Of a stretch of DNA of 64,000 nucleotides, positions 27,102 through 36,098 are shown one piece after another. The notes under the pieces were generated by a model. It saw only the letters and a list, made by a program, of their open reading frames with translations, was not told where the DNA came from and did no database searches. This stretch comes from Clostridium sp. MCC353 (GTDB taxonomy: Bacteria > Bacillota > Clostridia > Lachnospirales > Lachnospiraceae): the NCBI RefSeq assembly GCF_018785315.1, contig NZ_WQPN01000006.1:62001-126000 (forward strand), read 5' to 3'. The first letter of the stretch is position 1. Every line of letters starts with the position of its first letter. The translations under genes were made by a program, and so were the position numbers.

Positions 27102-28139
27102 ATGCCTGTTACAATTAAAGATGTTGCCGCCCTTGCGGGCGTTTCCCCCTCTACCGTATCACGAACATGTAAAGATCACCCTTCCATCAGCAAACAGACA
27201 AAAGAAAAAGTCCGTTCAGCCATGGCAAAACTGGGTTATGAGCCTAATTTCCAGGCCAGCAGTTTAGCGACGCAGAACTCCCGCACCATCGGAATCATCC
27301 TGCCTCCCTCGGAAAAAGAGGCCTATCAGAATGCATTTTATCTGGAAGTGCTCCGGGGGATCAGCCAGTTCTGCAATCAGAAACAATATATCAATACGAT
27401 CATTACAGGGCAGAATGAGGAAGAGATTTTACAGGCCATTAAAACCATGTCGAAAACCGGCCTGGCTGAAGGATATATCGTGTTATACTCCAAGGAACAG
27501 GACCCTGTTCTGGATTACCTCTATGAAGAAGGGCTCTTATACGTATTGATCGGCAAAGCCTACCGCAATGTAAACCAAACCATCTATGTGGACAATGACA
27601 ACGTGCTGGCAGGGCGGGAGGCCGCCGCTTATCTTCTCGGCCTGGGACATAAAAAAATCGCCTATCTGTCCGGGGATCACTCCCTTTTGTTTAACAGCGA
27701 CAGAAAGGCCGGTTATATTCTGGCGCTGACGGAAAAACAGATTCCATTTCTCCCGGATTTCTGCGTCGAGGTGCCGGAAGTTCCGGAAGCGCAGAACCAG
27801 ACTTTGAACGAGCTGCTGACCCGGAAAGACCGGCCAACCGCGGTTTTAGTCAGTGACGATATTCTGGCAATGGCCCTGGAAAAAGTATGCATCCGGCTGG
27901 GCCTGGCTATACCGGAAGATTTGTCCATCATTTCCTTTAACAATTCCCTGTTCGCACGGCTCTCTTCACCGCCGCTGACTTCCATGGATATTAATTCCTG
28001 CCAGTTGGGAATTGAGGCGGCTTCGCAGATGATCAGCCATATTGAAAACCCGGATTTGATGGCAACTAAGATTATCGTGCCCCATCATATGGTGGAACGG
28101 GAGAGCTGCGCAAAAAACCTTTCCCGGGGTGATTTTTAA
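27102..28139 (+). CDS. LacI-family regulator, MalR-like
   Basis: A 345-residue repressor with helix-turn-helix TIKDVAALAGVSPSTVSRTC at residues 4-23 and a sugar-binding domain related to MalR (SIISFNNSLFARLSSPPLTS is typical of that branch). ATG 27102 has AGGAG 7 nt upstream; the longer frame overlaps the promoter. It is divergent from the PTS/malQ/alpha-glucosidase operon, and the intergenic region has TGCAA-n4-TTGCA sites, so it very probably controls this operon in response to maltose-type sugars. Confidence 0.93.
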   Translation: MPVTIKDVAALAGVSPSTVSRTCKDHPSISKQTKEKVRSAMAKLGYEPNFQASSLATQNSRTIGIILPPSEKEAYQNAFYLEVLRGISQFCNQKQYINTIITGQNEEEILQAIKTMSKTGLAEGYIVLYSKEQDPVLDYLYEEGLLYVLIGKAYRNVNQTIYVDNDNVLAGREAAAYLLGLGHKKIAYLSGDHSLLFNSDRKAGYILALTEKQIPFLPDFCVEVPEVPEAQNQTLNELLTRKDRPTAVLVSDDILAMALEKVCIRLGLAIPEDLSIISFNNSLFARLSSPPLTSMDINSCQLGIEAASQMISHIENPDLMATKIIVPHHMVERESCAKNLSRGDF

Positions 28140-28191
28140 TGATGAACAACAGGTTACGGGGTGGATACGGGACTTTGCAGGGGAGGCAGAT

Positions 28192-28677
28192 ATGAGTTTA
28201 ACATTTGAAAAAATAAGCACATTTGACAAAGGAATCTTACACAGGCAATTGGTTGAGGGATATTCCTTTGATAACCGATGGAGAGCGCTTTTTGAAAAGG
28301 ACTGGATTGAATACGATGACTTTTTCTTTGACAACTTATCCATCGCGGATAAATGCGGATTTGTTACGGTATTGGACGGCCTGCCGATTGGACATATTTC
28401 ATGGGATCCGAGAAATGCACCCGGATATACAGCCGTCGGCCACAACTGCATAATACCCGAATATAAGGGAATGGGATATGGAAAAAAACAGCTTCAGGAG
28501 GCGGTCGGCAGAATCCGGCAGTATGATGGGCTCAAAAAGATAATTGTTACTACCAACAGCGCTTTAACCGCCCCGTATAATTATGAAAGTGTCGGTTTTA
28601 AGCTTTGCCAAAGAAGAAAAAATCAAACGGAATCTTCATTTTCAGGCGATTTTCTCGATTACGAAATGATTTTATAA
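28192..28677 (+). CDS. GNAT-family N-acetyltransferase
   Basis: A 161-residue acetyltransferase. The acetyl-CoA binding motif is visible as IIPEYKGMGYGKKQLQEAV, with the later NYESVGFKLCQR block typical of the fold end. ATG 28192 follows GGGGAGG at 6 nt; a longer frame begins inside the end of the LacI gene. The gap to that gene is 52 nt, so read-through is possible. The acceptor substrate is unknown. Confidence 0.87.
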   Translation: MSLTFEKISTFDKGILHRQLVEGYSFDNRWRALFEKDWIEYDDFFFDNLSIADKCGFVTVLDGLPIGHISWDPRNAPGYTAVGHNCIIPEYKGMGYGKKQLQEAVGRIRQYDGLKKIIVTTNSALTAPYNYESVGFKLCQRRKNQTESSFSGDFLDYEMIL

Positions 28678-28758
28678 CAGATACCCGGTTATTGGTGAGC
28701 GCATAGGCTTCATCAATCAAAGTTGTTTATTAAACAGAATGGTACAGGAGGAATAAGA

Positions 28759-29154
28759 TTGAAACAAATATGGAATGAGATGTATCAAATGGCAAAAAGC
28801 GTGCAGAATGAAAGAAAAATATCGGATTATGTCGAAGCAGGCGGCGTTGCCGCAGCCATATTATCTTCTTCCGGGAAAATTTATACCGGCGTCTGCGTAG
28901 ACACCTGTTCTGCCTTAGGAATCTGCGCGGAAAGAAACGCCATTTTTAACATGATAACCAATGGAGAGCAGGAAATCACAAAAGTTCTTGCCGTCATGCC
29001 TGATGGAAAAACGGGCGCTCCATGCGGCGCCTGCCGGGAATTAATGGTTCAGCTCATGCCCGGGAGTTATCAGTCCATCGAAATACTTCTGGATTATGAG
29101 ACAGAAAAAGTTATCACCCTTGGGGAACTCACTCCGGAATGGTGGATTTCATAA
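28759..29154 (+). CDS. cdd: Cytidine deaminase
   Basis: A 131-residue zinc enzyme of pyrimidine salvage that deaminates cytidine or deoxycytidine. The zinc site is complete: Cys56 and Glu58 in CAERNAIF, and Cys89/Cys92 in PCGACREL. Length fits the homotetrameric bacterial family. The start is TTG 28759: AGGAGG ends 7 nt before it, while an in-frame ATG at 28723 has no site. The blasticidin-S deaminase branch is an alternative within the same fold. Confidence 0.92.
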   Translation: MKQIWNEMYQMAKSVQNERKISDYVEAGGVAAAILSSSGKIYTGVCVDTCSALGICAERNAIFNMITNGEQEITKVLAVMPDGKTGAPCGACRELMVQLMPGSYQSIEILLDYETEKVITLGELTPEWWIS

Positions 29155-29207
29155 CAGGGGATGGAACTTCTTTCCGTTTTGATCCTCCATGCCGGAGCCT
29201 TTTTTCC

Positions 29208-30419
29208 CTAATACTCATCACTCAGCAGAAAATCTGCAATGTGCATGGTCTTGATTCCTTCGTAATTACCACCTGCAAAAACATCTGTCCGCAATACATA
29301 TTTGGGGTAGTTATCCCGAATATCCAGCAGTCTGCCATATTCTCGTTTTTCAGTTTCAGGAGAGCCAATCTCCTGAGACACTTGAATATAAAGTTTATTT
29401 TCCTGCTTTGAAGCAATGAAATCAATCTCTGCATTGTCCAGCTTTCCTACAAAAACATCATATCCGCGCCGCCGTAATTCCAGATAAATGATATTTTCCA
29501 GCATAGCAGCCACGCTGTCCGGCGAATATCCTAATACGCTGTACCGAAGCGCGGGATCGGCAAGGTAAAATTTTTCCTGCGTTTTCAGGATTTCTTTACC
29601 CTGCACGTCAAAACGAGTGCACCGATAGAGGATATAGGCGCTTTCCAGTTTACTGAGATAGTTGTAAACCGTTTCATTATCAATGGAACGGTTTTCACTT
29701 TTCAGATACTTGCAAATAGAAGCGGCCGAAAATGTCCGCCCAATATTGTCAAAGACAAATTTCACAATACGTTCCAATTGATCCACTTTACGAATTTGAT
29801 TGCGCCTCACAATATCAGTGAATATCGTAGAATTATAAATATCTTTGACAATCGTGTAAACCTCATCAGGCGCATAATTTTGCAGATGAACCGCAGGAAA
29901 CCCGCCAAGCCGCAGATAATTTGCAAGCTCTGTACGAGTATCCAGGACTTCCGTATATTCCTTCCGGAACATCATATACTCGGAAAAGGACAGCGGATAG
30001 ATACAAAACGAAACATAGCGTCCGGTCAAATGGGTAGATATTTCAGATGACATCATCCGGGAATTTGAACCGGTCACATAAATGTCCACATCATAATCTG
30101 TCATAAGAGAGTTTACAACTTTTTCCCACGACCTTACCTCCTGAATCTCATCGAGGAAAAGATAGGTTTTTCCCCCCGGAAATAAATGCTGGGTCAAATG
30201 GCTAAACAAAGCTTTTGCCGTCTTGATATCTTCATATTCCAAAGAATCAAAACTATAGTGTAAAATCTGTTCTTCACAAATACCCCTTCTCTTTAGTTCA
30301 CCTATCAGCATCTTCAATATAGTTGATTTTCCGCAGCGGCGTATTCCTGTCAGAATTTTCACAAACGGCGTATCCACAAAGGCCATAATTTTATTAACAT
30401 AAGTTGGTCTGTAAATCAT
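29208..30419 (-). CDS. ATP-binding protein, AAA_14 + DUF4143
   Basis: A 403-residue protein of the family with an N-terminal AAA-type ATPase and C-terminal DUF4143 domain. Seen: P-loop TGIRRCGKST, Walker B YLFLDEIQEV, sensor TGSNSRMMS and the C-terminal DNAEIDFIASKQENKLYIQV, which resembles a degraded PD-(D/E)XK site. ATG 30419 follows AGGAGGTGG. Monocistronic. Such proteins occur in many copies in gut anaerobes and archaea and have no established function; a defence or transport link is speculative. A hairpin lies upstream. Confidence 0.88.
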   Translation of the reverse strand: MIYRPTYVNKIMAFVDTPFVKILTGIRRCGKSTILKMLIGELKRRGICEEQILHYSFDSLEYEDIKTAKALFSHLTQHLFPGGKTYLFLDEIQEVRSWEKVVNSLMTDYDVDIYVTGSNSRMMSSEISTHLTGRYVSFCIYPLSFSEYMMFRKEYTEVLDTRTELANYLRLGGFPAVHLQNYAPDEVYTIVKDIYNSTIFTDIVRRNQIRKVDQLERIVKFVFDNIGRTFSAASICKYLKSENRSIDNETVYNYLSKLESAYILYRCTRFDVQGKEILKTQEKFYLADPALRYSVLGYSPDSVAAMLENIIYLELRRRGYDVFVGKLDNAEIDFIASKQENKLYIQVSQEIGSPETEKREYGRLLDIRDNYPKYVLRTDVFAGGNYEGIKTMHIADFLLSDEY

Positions 30420-30521
30420 AGATACCACCTCCTATTTATAGTATTATACCGCATTTCGCGGAAAATACCAATAGTTTTTATGGTTATAACCGCAAAACTA
30501 TGTTTAATAAACGAAAATGAT

Positions 30522-30553
30522 CGGTCAACCTCTCTAGGCTGTGAGGCTGACCG
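30522..30553. terminator. Intergenic hairpin
   Basis: CGGTCAACCTC (30522-30532) pairs with GAGGCTGACCG (30543-30553), 10 of 11. It lies between the DUF3791 gene (ends 30630) and the promoter of the DUF4143 gene, in the place of a terminator for the former. Confidence 0.5.
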
Positions 30554-30584
30554 ACCTGATTCGCCGATAGGGCTGTAGATAACT

Positions 30585-30614
30585 GTAACAGTTCAGACCC
30601 GTCTGAACTGTTAC
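30585..30614. repeat. Palindrome of the GTAACAGTTCAG family
   Basis: GTAACAGTTCAGAC (30585-30598) and its exact reverse complement (30601-30614) flank a 2-nt centre. The same arm occurs at 34115-34128/34131-34144, and a close variant bounds the element at 44370-44502. It may act as a terminator for the DUF3791 gene. Confidence 0.8.
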
Positions 30615-30629
30615 GCATAGCTGCTTTTC

Positions 30630-30842
30630 CTAAGCAGTCCCAGACTTTCCCGCTTCAATATACAAATCTATATCTTCTACAATGTATTTTGCACCGGTCG
30701 TGTGTAAAGCTTCATAATAGGAATAGATATATTCCCATACCCGGTATCGGGTGAAAAGTTCCGCTAACTGTTTTCCTGTCAAGCTTTTCTCATTTTTATA
30801 AATTTCAGTACAGTAAATCAAGAACTTCCCTTCTTTGCTCAT
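30630..30842 (-). CDS. DUF3791-family small protein
   Basis: A 70-residue protein matching the DUF3791 family by eye (FLIYCTEIYKNEKSLTG, AELFTRYRVWEYIYSYYEAL, ending in VEDIDLYIEAG). In gut clostridia these genes usually sit beside a DUF3990 gene and are suspected antitoxin-like partners. Here the position of the partner is taken by a decayed frame at 30845-31028. ATG 30842 is preferred because GGAGG lies 9 nt before it; the ATG two codons earlier is too close to that site. Confidence 0.75.
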   Translation of the reverse strand: MSKEGKFLIYCTEIYKNEKSLTGKQLAELFTRYRVWEYIYSYYEALHTTGAKYIVEDIDLYIEAGKSGTA

Positions 30843-30844
30843 AG

Positions 30845-31028
30845 TCATGCCTCCTCCGGAAGTTGGAAATCTCCCGTCTGTCTTTCTTCATCGAACATAT
30901 GAAATAAAGTCCGTGGACTAAAATGCCACAGCTTTGTATCCTCCTGTTCTAACAAATCCATAATACCCAACATTATCCCTAATATCAAGATCTCTCAACG
31001 CATATAATGTCTCAGCGTTCAGGAATCG
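30845..31028 (-). pseudogene. Possible remnant of a gene upstream of DUF3791
   Basis: Two short minus-strand frames overlap here. One reads ...LYALRDLDIRDNVGYYGF and stops; another reads KLWHFSPRTLFHMFDEERQ and ends in a TGA that overlaps the ATG region of the DUF3791 gene. A single frameshift would join them into about 60 residues that run into the DUF3791 start, as expected for the missing upstream partner. Neither frame has a good start. The family is not recognised. The rest of the gap up to 31212 holds only leader and promoter-like AT stretches of the TRAP operon. Confidence 0.35.
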
Positions 31029-31212
31029 TTACGCCGCCCAAAAGGTGGAATATTTTGACATAAAAAAGGGCCCTGGAACAAGATTTTCTCTTTTTAGTTA
31101 GGATATCGTTAAGCATCATTTGAAACTGTTTTCAAGCCTTTTTTCCTGTGCTACCATCGGTTTTGTAAAAGAAATTGCAACAGACAGTGTTATAAACAGG
31201 AGGGATTTATTC

Positions 31213-32241
31213 ATGAGGAGAAGGATAACAAAAGCACTGGCCCTGGCATGCTGCGCTGCGCTCACATGCCTGTCGGTCAGCGGGTGTGCGAATACCCAGG
31301 AAAAAAGAACGATCCGGATTGGCCATAACCAATCCACCAACCATCCGACCCATATCGCTCTCACCGCTTTTCAGGACTTTATCAATGAAAAACTGGGGGA
31401 CAAATATGTGGTCGAAGTGTATCCAAGCGAGCTGTTAGGTTCCCAGACCGACATGGTTCAGTTAACCCAGACCGGAGCCATTGATTTCTGCGTCGCCAGC
31501 AACGCCATTTTGGAAACATTCAGTAAAAACTACGAGATTTTTAATCTGCCTTATCTGTTTGCAAGTCCGGAGGCCTATCACCACGTTATGGACGACCCGG
31601 AAGTGACAGGGCCGATCTTCGATTCCACCAAAAAAGCCGGATTTACGGCCGTTACCTGGCTGGATGCGGGCACCAGGAATTTTTATACCATCAACAAGCC
31701 CATTGAAACTCCGGCGGATTTAAAGGGGCTTAAAATCCGCGTCCAGCAGTCCCCCACCAATATTGAGATGATGAAACTGTTAGGCGGTTCCGCCACCCCC
31801 ATGGGATTCGGAGATGTGTATACAGCGCTCCAGTCGGGAATTATCGACGGGGCGGAGAACAACGAAATGGCGCTGACCGACAACGGCCACGGTGATATCT
31901 GTAAATATTACTCTTACGACATGCATCAGATGGTGCCTGACATTTTAATTGGCAACAACGCATTTATGGAGGGGTTATCCGATGAGGACCTGGCCATATT
32001 TGAAGAAGGCTTCCGCCTCATCAACCAGGTAGAACGGGAAGAATGGGTGAAAGCTGTGGACAGCGCCAAAGAACGGGCCGCAAACGATCAGAACGTGAAT
32101 TTCGTCTACCCGGATCAGAAACCATTTGTGGATGCCTGTAAGCCGCTCCACGCCACGGTGCTTGGAAACAATCCGGGGCTGCAGCCAATCTACGATGCAA
32201 TCCAGAAATATAACGCAGAATATCCTGCTGAAGCGGAATAG
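31213..32241 (+). CDS. dctP: TRAP transporter substrate-binding protein
   Basis: A 342-residue extracytoplasmic receptor, lipid-anchored in this Gram-positive setting: the signal peptide ends in LSVSGC. The fold-specific stretch LRIRVQQSPTN-like (here LKIRVQQSPTNIEMMKLLGG) contains the conserved Arg that binds the carboxylate of the substrate, followed by VYTALQSGIIDGAENN. ATG 31213 follows AGGAGGG at 8 nt. First gene of the TRAP operon. Cargo is an organic acid, possibly a sugar acid. Confidence 0.95.
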   Translation: MRRRITKALALACCAALTCLSVSGCANTQEKRTIRIGHNQSTNHPTHIALTAFQDFINEKLGDKYVVEVYPSELLGSQTDMVQLTQTGAIDFCVASNAILETFSKNYEIFNLPYLFASPEAYHHVMDDPEVTGPIFDSTKKAGFTAVTWLDAGTRNFYTINKPIETPADLKGLKIRVQQSPTNIEMMKLLGGSATPMGFGDVYTALQSGIIDGAENNEMALTDNGHGDICKYYSYDMHQMVPDILIGNNAFMEGLSDEDLAIFEEGFRLINQVEREEWVKAVDSAKERAANDQNVNFVYPDQKPFVDACKPLHATVLGNNPGLQPIYDAIQKYNAEYPAEAE

Positions 32242-32252
32242 GGGGAAAGGAA

Positions 32253-32783
32253 ATGAAGCAGTTAAGAAAAACATTAACTCATATATTAAACGGTCTTGCC
32301 GGAATCAGTTTCTTAGCCATGGTCATTCTGACCTGCTGGCAGGTGCTCACCAGATACGTACTGCAGAATCCATCGTCCTGGTCCGAAGAACTGGTTTCCT
32401 ACTTATTTGCATGGATGTCCCTGCTGGGGGCCAGCCTGATCACCAGTGAACGGGGCCATATGAACATACCTGTTGTAGTGGAAAAAATGCCTGAAAATCT
32501 GAAAAAAGGATTCTCCATTTTCGCAGAACTGGTTGCATTTGTATTTTCCGCAGTCATCCTCCTGTATGGAGGCGTTCAGATTACCAGTCTGGCTATGGGA
32601 CAAATGACCTCTTCCTTAGGCGTAGCGATCGGCGTTTTCTACATCGTACTCCCTCTCAGCGGTATTTTGAACATGGTCTATACAGCCATGAATATCTATG
32701 ACATCGTAAAAGGAAATATACCTGTATTACCAACCAGCGAAGAAGACGCCCTGGTGGAGAACCTTGAAAAGGAGGAAGCATAA
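32253..32783 (+). CDS. dctQ: TRAP transporter small permease
   Basis: A 176-residue membrane protein with four predicted helices and the DctQ signature WSEELVSYLFAWMSLLGAS. It bridges the binding protein and the large subunit. It lies 11 nt after dctP and 3 nt before dctM. Confidence 0.94.
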   Translation: MKQLRKTLTHILNGLAGISFLAMVILTCWQVLTRYVLQNPSSWSEELVSYLFAWMSLLGASLITSERGHMNIPVVVEKMPENLKKGFSIFAELVAFVFSAVILLYGGVQITSLAMGQMTSSLGVAIGVFYIVLPLSGILNMVYTAMNIYDIVKGNIPVLPTSEEDALVENLEKEEA

Positions 32784-32786
32784 ATT

Positions 32787-34091
32787 ATGGCAATGCAGTC
32801 ATTAGCAATCATCATTCTCGTTCTTGCAGTGTTCCTGATCGCCGGAGTCCCCATCTCCTATGCAATCGGCATCTCTGCCCTGGCCGCCATTCTCCAGATG
32901 GTGACCCTGGATGTATCCGTATTAACCGCAGCCCAAAGGACTTTTGTGGGCATGAGCAAATTCAGCCTGACAGCGATCCCATTCTTCGTCCTTGCAGGAA
33001 ACCTGATGAACCAGGGCGGAATTGCCAAACGGCTGGTGGATTTCGTGCTGGCCATCCTTGGCAAACTCCCCGGAGCCCTTTTGGTGACAAATGTAGGCGC
33101 CAACGCCTTATTCGGCGCGATTTCCGGTTCTGCTTCCGCAGCGGCGGCCGCAGTGGGCAGCATGGTGCAGGAAGGGGAAGACAAACAGGGTTACGAACGG
33201 GCCGTCTGCGCTGCCACCAACGGAGCTTCCGCCCCATCCGGCCTTCTGATCCCTCCGTCCAATGCCCTCATCACCTATTCCCTGGTTTCCGGCGGCACAT
33301 CGGTAGCCGCCCTGTTCCTGGCAGGTTATATCCCCGGCATCTTATGGGCAATCTGCTGTGTTGTGGTGGCCGTCATCATTGCCCGGAAAAAAGGCTACAA
33401 AGGAACACCTGGAAAATTTGACTGGAAAACCCTGGGAACCGCCACATTGAAGGCGATTCCGGCCCTGTCCTTGATTGTTGTGGTAATCGGCGGCATCATC
33501 GCAGGCGTATTTACCGCTACGGAAGGTTCTGCAATTGCCGTCGTATATGCGCTGGTCCTTGGCATCTGCTACCGGAATATCACCCTCAAGAGCTTCTGGA
33601 AAATCCTGGTGGACAGCGCCAAGATGAGCGGCATGATCGTATTTTTGATCGGCGTATCCAATATCCTGGGCTGGGTCATGGCATTTACCCAGATCCCCCA
33701 GGCCATCTCAGCCGGACTTTTAGGGCTCACAAACAGCCCGGTGATCATCCTGCTGATTATGAACGTAATCCTGCTGATCGCAGGCACATTTATGGACGTA
33801 ACCCCGGCAATCCTGATCTTCACCCCATTGTTTTTACCGATTGTAAAGACCTTCGGAATGCACCCGGTCCATTTCGGCCTGATCCTGGTATACAACCTCT
33901 GCATCGGCAACATCACTCCGCCTGTGGGGAATACCCTGTTTGTGGCGATTAAAGTCGGAAAGACAACGCTGGCTAAGGTGATGCCTTATATGCTGATGTT
34001 CTATGTATCCATTTTAGTTGGTTTGATTTTGGTAACTTATATTCCGGCGGTCAGCATGGCGCTGCCAACCATGGCTGGGCTGATTAAATAA
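32787..34091 (+). CDS. dctM: TRAP transporter large permease
   Basis: A 434-residue ion-driven permease with about twelve helices. Seen: SKFSLTAIPFFVLAGNLMN, GAISGSASAAAAAVGSM and SGLLIPPSN-like segments, and the C-terminal NLCIGNITPPVGNTLFVA that is highly conserved in DctM. It couples substrate import to sodium or proton flow. AAAGGAGG overlaps the end of dctQ. Followed by two hairpins. No catabolic genes are in the operon. Confidence 0.95.
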   Translation: MAMQSLAIIILVLAVFLIAGVPISYAIGISALAAILQMVTLDVSVLTAAQRTFVGMSKFSLTAIPFFVLAGNLMNQGGIAKRLVDFVLAILGKLPGALLVTNVGANALFGAISGSASAAAAAVGSMVQEGEDKQGYERAVCAATNGASAPSGLLIPPSNALITYSLVSGGTSVAALFLAGYIPGILWAICCVVVAVIIARKKGYKGTPGKFDWKTLGTATLKAIPALSLIVVVIGGIIAGVFTATEGSAIAVVYALVLGICYRNITLKSFWKILVDSAKMSGMIVFLIGVSNILGWVMAFTQIPQAISAGLLGLTNSPVIILLIMNVILLIAGTFMDVTPAILIFTPLFLPIVKTFGMHPVHFGLILVYNLCIGNITPPVGNTLFVAIKVGKTTLAKVMPYMLMFYVSILVGLILVTYIPAVSMALPTMAGLIK

Positions 34092-34107
34092 GGGATTCTG
34101 GCAGTGT

Positions 34108-34151
34108 AACGTTAGTAACAGTTCAGACAGGTCTGAACTGTTACTAACGTT
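34108..34151. terminator. Perfect palindrome ending the TRAP operon
   Basis: Two 21-bp arms (34108-34128 and 34131-34151) are exact reverse complements around a 2-nt centre. The inner arm GTAACAGTTCAGAC equals that at 30585. It starts 17 bp after the dctM stop, so it probably terminates that transcript, although the U tract is weak. Confidence 0.7.
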
Positions 34152-34377
34152 TCCCTATGATATGCAGAGGGGCGAAAGCAATGGTTGCTTTCGCCCCTTG
34201 ATTACTCCAACAGCAGGGAAAAACAGGCTTAATTAATTCCGTTAGTACACACTCATACTTAACTGAAATATAAAATGCTCCAAATTCTAATTCGCAATCT
34301 AACTCGTTATCGTCCCTTATTGGAACAACGCAGCCCATAGGCGGCTTTCCATTTATATAAATGCCTATCATTCCCAT
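34144..34377 (-). CDS. Hypothetical small protein, doubtful
   Basis: An open frame of 77 residues from ATG 34377, with AAGGAG 8 nt upstream. The first 50 residues (MGMIGIYINGKPPMGCVVPI..., then an acidic part) look protein-like, but the C-terminal third is encoded by the two hairpins that end the TRAP operon, so the natural product may be shorter or the gene may be a remnant running into a terminator. No family recognised. It is last in the row of small minus-strand genes. Confidence 0.4.
   Translation of the reverse strand: MGMIGIYINGKPPMGCVVPIRDDNELDCELEFGAFYISVKYECVLTELIKPVFPCCWSNQGAKATIAFAPLHIIGKR
34168..34198. terminator. Second hairpin between convergent transcripts
   Basis: A perfect 14-bp stem AGGGGCGAAAGCAA/TTGCTTTCGCCCCT with a 3-nt loop. 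Probably a terminator for transcripts entering from the small-gene row or from the TRAP operon. Confidence 0.6.
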
Positions 34378-34483
34378 ATGTTTTTCTCCTTGACAAGTCT
34401 GTTTTATTACATAATCTTTGCCAAAAGGGTACAAATCCCGATTTGCTGCTCTGCTCAACTGGCTAATAAATCGGAAGCTGTCT

Positions 34484-34966
34484 TCATAACTTCAGAATAG
34501 CGATCAGCTCTTCTTGGTCCATTTCTCCGGTTTCAACAAATCCAAACGAACGGTATAATCGACTGGCAATTTCGTTCTCAGGTTCATATGACAACCAGCA
34601 GTATTCCGCTTTACCACACGGAAATGTTTTTATGAATTCCAATGCAAGCCTGACTGCTTCCTTCCCGTACCCCTTATTCTGATAACTTTTATCTATCATC
34701 AACCGCCAGAGATTATAATTGCCTTTTGCTATTATCGGGGCATTGTCCCAGTAATCGTCTGTATCAAAACCAATCATTAAAAAGCCAACCGGCGTGTCAT
34801 CCTCATATATTCCAAAAGGGAAAGCATATCCATTTCCAGTTATGGCGGTATAGGCTTCGATGATACTGATGTCATTGCTTGCCACAAAATTTTTCTGCTT
34901 TTCAGATACACTAAGTTTCAAAATATCCCATACATTTTTACCATTTATCTTCTCCAGTTTAAGCAT
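34484..34966 (-). CDS. GNAT-family N-acetyltransferase
   Basis: A 160-residue acetyltransferase with the acetyl-CoA loop YQNKGYGKEAVRLALEFI and the ASRLYRSFGFVETGE end block. ATG 34966 has GAGG 8 nt upstream; a GTG two codons earlier is too close to that site. A 157-bp leader upstream contains an inverted TTCCAGTTT/AAACTGGAA repeat (34992-35012) and two copies of the junction motif. It resembles diamine or spermidine-type acetyltransferases in general form, but the acceptor is unknown. Confidence 0.87.
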   Translation of the reverse strand: MLKLEKINGKNVWDILKLSVSEKQKNFVASNDISIIEAYTAITGNGYAFPFGIYEDDTPVGFLMIGFDTDDYWDNAPIIAKGNYNLWRLMIDKSYQNKGYGKEAVRLALEFIKTFPCGKAEYCWLSYEPENEIASRLYRSFGFVETGEMDQEELIAILKL

Positions 34967-35123
34967 ATTCACATCCTCACAAATTCCGATTTCCAGTTTG
35001 ATAAACTGGAAGTTAAAATATCCCGATTCCTTTACACTTGATACAATATAAGTTTGACAAATTTGTCTTTACTTCATTGCTAATTCTGATTTGCGTTTTG
35101 CTCTTTTGGAAAAAGCGGCCAAT

Positions 35124-35456
35124 TTATTCCTTCAAATTTTCCAGAGCTTCAGGATTATTTGAGATAATCACTCCAACAGTCTGACATTTTTCCATATCTG
35201 GACATTCACCACATGTCGTCACACCTTTTTTAATTGCGCATTGACGAATACCGCAAAGACTATCACAAAATACAGTTTTAACCCCATGGACACGACAGCC
35301 CTGACAGTTGATGTGTTCAGGCAGAATGGGCGCATTATTTAACTCAGCCCATAGCTTCGCAGTTTTTTCACGCAATGCCTGATCGTCATTGATCGTCGCA
35401 AGATATGCTTCACATTTCTCACAATCCAGTCCGCAGTATGCAATCATATTTCTCAT
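35124..35456 (-). CDS. DUF3795-family cysteine-rich protein
   Basis: A 110-residue protein of the DUF3795 family: it begins IAYCGLDCEKCEAYLAT and has further paired cysteines (NCQGCRV, FCDSLCGIRQCA, CGECPDMEKC). Twelve cysteines in regular pairs suggest zinc or iron-sulphur binding. GGGGG lies 9 nt before the ATG. Function unknown. Such genes are frequent in clostridial accessory regions. Confidence 0.85.
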   Translation of the reverse strand: MRNMIAYCGLDCEKCEAYLATINDDQALREKTAKLWAELNNAPILPEHINCQGCRVHGVKTVFCDSLCGIRQCAIKKGVTTCGECPDMEKCQTVGVIISNNPEALENLKE

Positions 35457-35493
35457 GATTATGTACCCCCTTAAATTTTTGTTTTTTATACAG

Positions 35494-36033
35494 CTACATT
35501 CTCACTATCTTCCTAACAGTATTCGCTGTTCTTATGGTTAGTTTGCTGCTGACATTTGTACTTGCCGTCTTAGACCACCAATTTGTTTTTTGATAATCTT
35601 TCCGGCTGAAGGACCAAAATATTACTTCTTTATATCCCTTTATTTTTTCTAAATCCTCTTTAGGTTCCCCAATCTCACAATACACCTCTGAGAATGTGGC
35701 AGGCGGCATAATAAAAATTAAATTGTCATAAATTTCTTTATTTTCATTCCCCCACCAGTCGGGGGCATTTTGCAAAATATCCTCAAGTTCTTCTCTGGAT
35801 ATGACAAAAATAGGAATATCTACAGCAAACTGTGTTTTAATCATTTCCTCAATTTGTTTTGTAAACTTTTTTATATTATCTTCATCACTGGAAAAGGTTA
35901 CATTTCCGCTGTTCAGATATGTCTTAACTTCACCAAATCCAAGGTTTTCAAAACTTTTCTTCAATTCTGCCATTGGTATCTTATTTTTTCCGCTTATATT
36001 GATACCTCGTAATAAGGCAGCATACCTTTTCAT
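35494..36033 (-). CDS. DUF1697-family protein
   Basis: A 179-residue protein of DUF1697: start MKRYAALLRGINISGKNKI, then the conserved VKTYLNSGNVTFSS and the KTASTNVSSKLTIRTANTV end. The full domain is present. No biochemical function is established for the family. It lies 37 nt before the DUF3795 gene, in the same direction. Confidence 0.9.
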   Translation of the reverse strand: MKRYAALLRGINISGKNKIPMAELKKSFENLGFGEVKTYLNSGNVTFSSDEDNIKKFTKQIEEMIKTQFAVDIPIFVISREELEDILQNAPDWWGNENKEIYDNLIFIMPPATFSEVYCEIGEPKEDLEKIKGYKEVIFWSFSRKDYQKTNWWSKTASTNVSSKLTIRTANTVRKIVRM

Positions 36034-36098
36034 ATCCCTGATCTCCTCTGCAACTCACGATTTTTAACGCCATATCCAATTTTCCCACAAGCCGGAAC

